Under the pieces are notes generated by a model, which saw nothing but the letters and a program-made list of their open reading frames with translations, searched no databases and had not been told where the DNA came from. This document shows positions 60,997 to 64,000 of a DNA stretch of 64,000 nucleotides, piece after piece (position 1 is the stretch's first letter; every line of letters begins with the position of its first letter). The stretch is from Lactobacillus sp. HBUAS51381 (GTDB taxonomy: Bacteria > Bacillota > Bacilli > Lactobacillales > Lactobacillaceae), in NCBI RefSeq assembly GCF_012641095.1, contig NZ_JAAVSC010000001.1, positions 62,001 to 126,000 of the forward strand, in the 5' to 3' direction. The position numbers were made by a program, and so were the translations under genes.

Positions 60997-61650
60997 TTAT
61001 TCCGGCTGCAGCACCTTTTCCAGTTCGGCCACCATGTATTTCGCTTCGTCGGCATCCTGCCAGTCGCGGTTAGGGAAGAGCACGTAACGGTCGAGGATGT
61101 ACCCGGCAATGATCGACGCGATGTAGCGAAAGAGCATGTTGAACGGCCAGTCGATGATCAGATGGTGTTTTTGCAACTTGGTGACGGTGCCTTCAAAGGA
61201 GCCGATGAATTGGGCGCGGGCCACTTCAATAAATTCTTGGCGGAGATCTTCATTGTAGAGGAGCTCGCTGAAGAAAACTTTGATGGCGTCCTGGTTAGCT
61301 GCCGCGAAGTCCATCCGATTTTTCACGAAGACGACCAAGAAGTCGTGTAGATTGGTGAAGGGCTTACTCAACGTATCTTTCTTGAGTTCGTTGGCAACAT
61401 CGGGAATGATCTGTTGAATGACCGGTTCCAAGGCGACCCGCAGAATATTGGCCTTGGACTTGAAATGTTTAAACATGGTGCCCTCAGATTGGTGGGCCGC
61501 AACGGCAATTTGGTGGGTGCTGGTATTCGCATAGCCCTGCTTGGCGAAGAGCTGAATACTGGCAATCAGCACGTCTTTTTGTTTTTGCGTGAGATCTTTT
61601 GTAGCTTGGATTGTGGCGGGAAATTGATCCAAAATTTTATTAATTGGCAT
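60997..61650 (-). CDS. TetR-family transcriptional regulator
   Basis: 217 residues. N-terminal helix-turn-helix: QKDVLIASIQLFAKQGYANTSTHQIAVAAHQSEGTMFKHFKSKANIL (about residues 25-70). A C-terminal ligand and dimer domain follows. The start at 61650 has AAGGTGG upstream. No divergent partner gene is present; structured repeat copy C lies upstream instead. Confidence 0.92.
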   Translation of the reverse strand: MPINKILDQFPATIQATKDLTQKQKDVLIASIQLFAKQGYANTSTHQIAVAAHQSEGTMFKHFKSKANILRVALEPVIQQIIPDVANELKKDTLSKPFTNLHDFLVVFVKNRMDFAAANQDAIKVFFSELLYNEDLRQEFIEVARAQFIGSFEGTVTKLQKHHLIIDWPFNMLFRYIASIIAGYILDRYVLFPNRDWQDADEAKYMVAELEKVLQPE

Positions 61651-61904
61651 GACGTGACCACCTTTAGTTTGGATTTTTGGGATGACCAATCGCAGTGGTA
61701 TCGCGATTAGCGTGAATGATCTGAGTAAAACGGACTATGGCTTAATCTTACCAGCTTGCGGGGGAATTACCAGCTAAATGGTTATTGATAGGAAAAGGCT
61801 ATGAACATTGCCTGGGCTTATGTCTACCGTGTGGCTAGTGGATTGGATATCGCGAACGGTAACGCGTCCAGCTCAGCCTGTGTTGCAAGTTTTAAAGGTT
61901 GAAA

Positions 61905-62470
61905 GATAGAAAACAGCTAGGGTTTCTGGTGTGACAAGGATAGCAACCATTATAATATGATAGTCGCGGGCTGGCCGCCTTACCGTTCGCCAAATTTGGT
62001 CTGGATCGCTGTGGGCAGGATCGGGAAAAGCCAAAGTGCTGTCTTTTCCCTCGCTTTGAGCCGTCAGCCCGCGTCTCAAAGACGCCATTTTACCAAGAAA
62101 AATCGCTTGGTAAATCCCACGGCTGAGACCAAATTTGACTCACTCATGGCTACATGAGATGTATCCAATTAAACTGGCAAAACGTTGTCATTCCAGCGAC
62201 GTCACCGCACATTTAGTAAGTTCCAACCACCGTAACCGGAGGTAGCCAAAGATGGAGGTAGCCGTGACAGCGGTGTTAGCTGTACAACAGCTTACAGCGC
62301 GGGACGTGTTTGGAGACTGACGGTCTTGGTCAGGCTTCAAACCGAGCCGGAGGACCGCTTCTCAGGCCGCAGGCGGTCCCCACAGCACCGGAATCTCTGG
62401 CAGCCGCAGGTGGTCGGTGATGATTAATTTTATGGCGATAAACCTTGTCAGCTGGGGACTGGAGCATGTT
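61905..62470 (+). repeat. Structured intergenic repeat, copy C (full length, reference copy)
   Basis: The outermost 8-bp inverted repeat is TGACAAGG 61932-61939 / CCTTGTCA 62443-62450. Domain one: AAATTTGGTCT 61992-62002 / AGACCAAATTT 62126-62136 encloses GTGGG/CCCAC, GGGAAAAG 62023-62030 / CTTTTCCC 62043-62050, GCGTCT 62071-62076 / AGACGC 62080-62085 and TTTACCAAG 62089-62097 / CTTGGTAAA 62106-62114. Domain two: AGCTGT 62278-62283 / ACAGCT 62287-62292, GTTTGGAG 62308-62315 / CTTCAAAC 62335-62342 around CTGAC/GTCAG, and GGACCGC 62352-62358 / GCGGTCC 62373-62379. The region 61651-62570 contains no protein gene that I can support. Confidence 0.92.
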
Positions 62471-62510
62471 CGTGATCTTTCAACCTTTAGATCTCTACCC
62501 TTTAGACATT

Positions 62511-62546
62511 AAAAATCGGGCATGCTCGCAGTCATCCCCGGTTTTT
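62511..62546 (-). terminator. Intrinsic terminator of the small membrane protein gene
   Basis: AAAAATCGGG pairs with CCCGGTTTTT (one mismatch) around a 16-nt loop. Confidence 0.8.
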
Positions 62547-62570
62547 AAGTAAAGTGCTCGTTTCATTCAA

Positions 62571-62837
62571 TTAATGTGCTTGGGCAGTGGTCTTCTTGTA
62601 AGCGAAGTAGAACTGGGTAATCGCTAAGATGACGTTAATCCAGTTGACTGCCGTAAACCATCCTGTCAGACCCGCAACACCGGCGACGCCATAGAATACC
62701 CAGAAGCCGGCAATAATAGCAACCACGTTAATCCAGCCGAACCACTTCATTAATTCCCGGTTTGTCGTCGCGGTGCAAGTCCAAATACCGTTGATAACTA
62801 ACCAAATAGCAAGAATCCAAAATGTTGTCGTAAACAT
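62571..62837 (-). CDS. Small membrane protein, 88 residues, unknown
   Basis: MFTTTFWILAIWLVINGIW opens the first of three membrane helices, followed by WFGWINVVAIIAGFWVFYGVAGV and WINVILAITQFYFAYKK. It is rich in Trp and Phe, with one Cys. No family is recognised. The start at 62837 has AAAGGGG upstream; the longer frame to 62924 is unsupported. The upstream gap to 63236 holds no gene I can support. Confidence 0.7.
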   Translation of the reverse strand: MFTTTFWILAIWLVINGIWTCTATTNRELMKWFGWINVVAIIAGFWVFYGVAGVAGLTGWFTAVNWINVILAITQFYFAYKKTTAQAH

Positions 62838-63236
62838 ATTTAAAATCCCCTTTCTAGTTATCGAGCGAGTAATCACTCGCCCTTGATTACAACTACAGTT
62901 TAACACCATCTTGGAAAAGGTCAACCCCTCAGAAGAACTTTTTTAACATCACAGTATTCGTTGATGTGTAAGGGCTAACAATCGTTGATAATAAAGGAAT
63001 TCAGGCGGGAGACGATGGCAAAAATATTTTTAGTTTTTAGCCGACAATGCCATCAAATATTCGGTAACTTGTTGGCATTATAGACGGGCTTGCTTTTGTT
63101 GGCTGGGCATAACAGTTATGGCGGGGGGAATAACGCCTTAATCGACACGCGACTGATGGATTGGCACAAGAGACGGTCGGATAAATCTTGTTCAGGGGGT
63201 CGTCCATTAACGTTACTTTGGACGGAAGAACAGGGC

Positions 63237-63265
63237 AAAAAAAAACGCCCGAAAAATCCGGGCGC
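63237..63265 (-). terminator. Intrinsic terminator of the aldo/keto reductase gene
   Basis: CGCCCG pairs with CGGGCG. On the minus strand nine T residues follow. Confidence 0.88.
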
Positions 63266-63286
63266 TTCGCATGAGTTGTTGAATTT

Positions 63287-64000
63287 TTAAGGAAGAATGT
63301 TCCCAGCAGCCAGGTAAATGTCATACCATTCCTGCTTGGTTAAGGTCACATCGGCACCGGCCGCACTATCCTTGATATGGGTCGGATTCATGGTGCCCAA
63401 TAGAACTTGGACGTTTGCCGGATGACGGAGAATCCAAGCGACAGCAATCCCGTTCTTCGAAACGCCGTACTTATCGGCTAATTTTTGCAGGACGTTATTC
63501 AGCTCGGCATACTTGGGATCGTTGATGAACATGCCGGCGAACAGACCGTATTGGAAAGGTGACCATGCTTGGATCGTTACGTGTTGACGCCGAGCAAATT
63601 CAATCATACCGAAGTCATTGTAGGTTGGCACATCGCCCATGTTGACGTGCAGGCCTTCCGTGATCATCCCGGTGTGGGCGGCACTAAATTGAAGTTGGTT
63701 AAACATCAATTTTTGATCGACCGCTTCTTGAACCAGCAAGTATTGTTGAACGTTGAAGTTGGAAACACCGAAGTGGCGAACCTTACCCTCGCGTTGTAAC
63801 GTGTTGAAGGCGTCAGCGATTTCTTCGGGCTCCATCAGTGGATCTGGTCGGTGAAGCAGGAAGGCATCCAGATAGTCGATGCCCATGCGTGACAAAATCC
63901 CATCAACGGCATCAATCAGATGTTGCTTACCAAAGTCGTAACGTGACCCAAAGACTAAATCATCGTGGCTCCGGTTCGGGTCGAGGATGATGCCACCCTT
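63287..64000 (-). CDS. Aldo/keto reductase (partial, start outside the window)
   Basis: The frame is open from base 64000 to a TAA at 63287, at least 237 residues of the C-terminal part. Segments SRMGIDYLDAFLLHRPDPLMEPEEIADAF, GKVRHFGVSNFNVQQY, MFNQLQFSA and GIAVAWILRHPANVQVLLGTMNPTHI are typical of YdhF-type NADPH-dependent aldo/keto reductases. The catalytic Tyr and Lys would lie upstream of or near the cut edge and are not all visible. It reduces aldehydes or ketones; the physiological substrate is unknown. Confidence 0.93.
   Translation of the reverse strand, partial: KGGIILDPNRSHDDLVFGSRYDFGKQHLIDAVDGILSRMGIDYLDAFLLHRPDPLMEPEEIADAFNTLQREGKVRHFGVSNFNVQQYLLVQEAVDQKLMFNQLQFSAAHTGMITEGLHVNMGDVPTYNDFGMIEFARRQHVTIQAWSPFQYGLFAGMFINDPKYAELNNVLQKLADKYGVSKNGIAVAWILRHPANVQVLLGTMNPTHIKDSAAGADVTLTKQEWYDIYLAAGNILP

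Noticed and set aside
61873-62088. Recurrent minus-strand open frames with DQIWRTVRR (also near 20060-20254 and 34901-35098)
   Set aside because: They are translations of the conserved CCGCCTTACCGTTCGCCAAA start of the structured repeat. Frames differ in length between copies and stems vary without regard to codons.

Overview
The window looks like a chromosomal segment of a lactic acid bacterium of the family Lactobacillaceae, most likely Levilactobacillus or a close relative. The short-chain dehydrogenase at 15446-16204 reads like the 252-residue R-specific alcohol dehydrogenase known from L. brevis and L. kefir. The GH65 enzyme at 29264-31525 matches L. brevis maltose phosphorylase in length and motifs. 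Base composition is moderate GC. Surface proteins carry KxYKxGKxW signal peptides, LPQT[GSD] sorting signals and DUF5776-like repeats. This is inference from remembered families; no search was run.

Left edge (1-2100): an AT-richer island holding the 3' end of an unknown gene, a 427-residue TnpB/Cas12-like RuvC nuclease with an intact D-E-D triad and zinc ribbon, a 168-nt noncoding stretch ending in a plausible anti-repeat, and a CRISPR array of five identical 36-bp repeats, one degenerate terminal repeat and five spacers of exactly 30 bp. A terminator closes the unit. No cas1, cas2 or tnpA is visible. The layout (nuclease, tracrRNA-like region, array, all on one strand) fits a minimal type V CRISPR system recently derived from a transposon nuclease. 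This is the strongest candidate for an undescribed system.

2100-20160: thioredoxin with a CsoR/CstR-type repressor, a CrcB fluoride-channel pair, an LCP wall-polymer ligase, luxS, two tandem secreted paralogues of unknown function, an orphan PTS EIIC with an alpha/beta hydrolase, LysR, a TauE/DUF1634 exporter pair, R-alcohol dehydrogenase, a multidrug MFS pump with a small alarmone synthetase, and a CPA2 cation/proton antiporter with an operator-like palindrome and a hairpin leader. 20160-32700: a YfhO-type membrane protein, a two-component system, a maltose regulon (LacI regulator, transporter, maltose phosphorylase) and a zinc-independent S14 preceded by a Zur-like box. 33000-51500: secreted and wall-anchored proteins, aldose epimerase, a HAD phosphatase, MarR, a Cys-less Spx paralogue behind a CIRCE-like HrcA operator, NlpC/P60, an aquaglyceroporin and a run of three KxYKxGKxW/LPQT adhesins. 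51570-64000: TauE, several SDRs, a GT2-TagF fusion for wall polymer synthesis, HxlR/MFS, TetR and a partial aldo/keto reductase.

A second unexplained theme is a family of large intergenic repeats (about 500 bp when complete) at about 6630, 20190, 23719, 34918, 55075 and 61905. Copies differ in sequence, but several stems change on both arms together (for example AAATTTGGTCT/AGACCAAATTT versus AATATGAGCT/AGCTCATATT). This indicates a conserved folded RNA or DNA element. Copies lie in convergent, divergent and tandem gaps and include internally deleted and truncated forms.

I recognised no rRNA or tRNA gene, prophage or complete insertion sequence.
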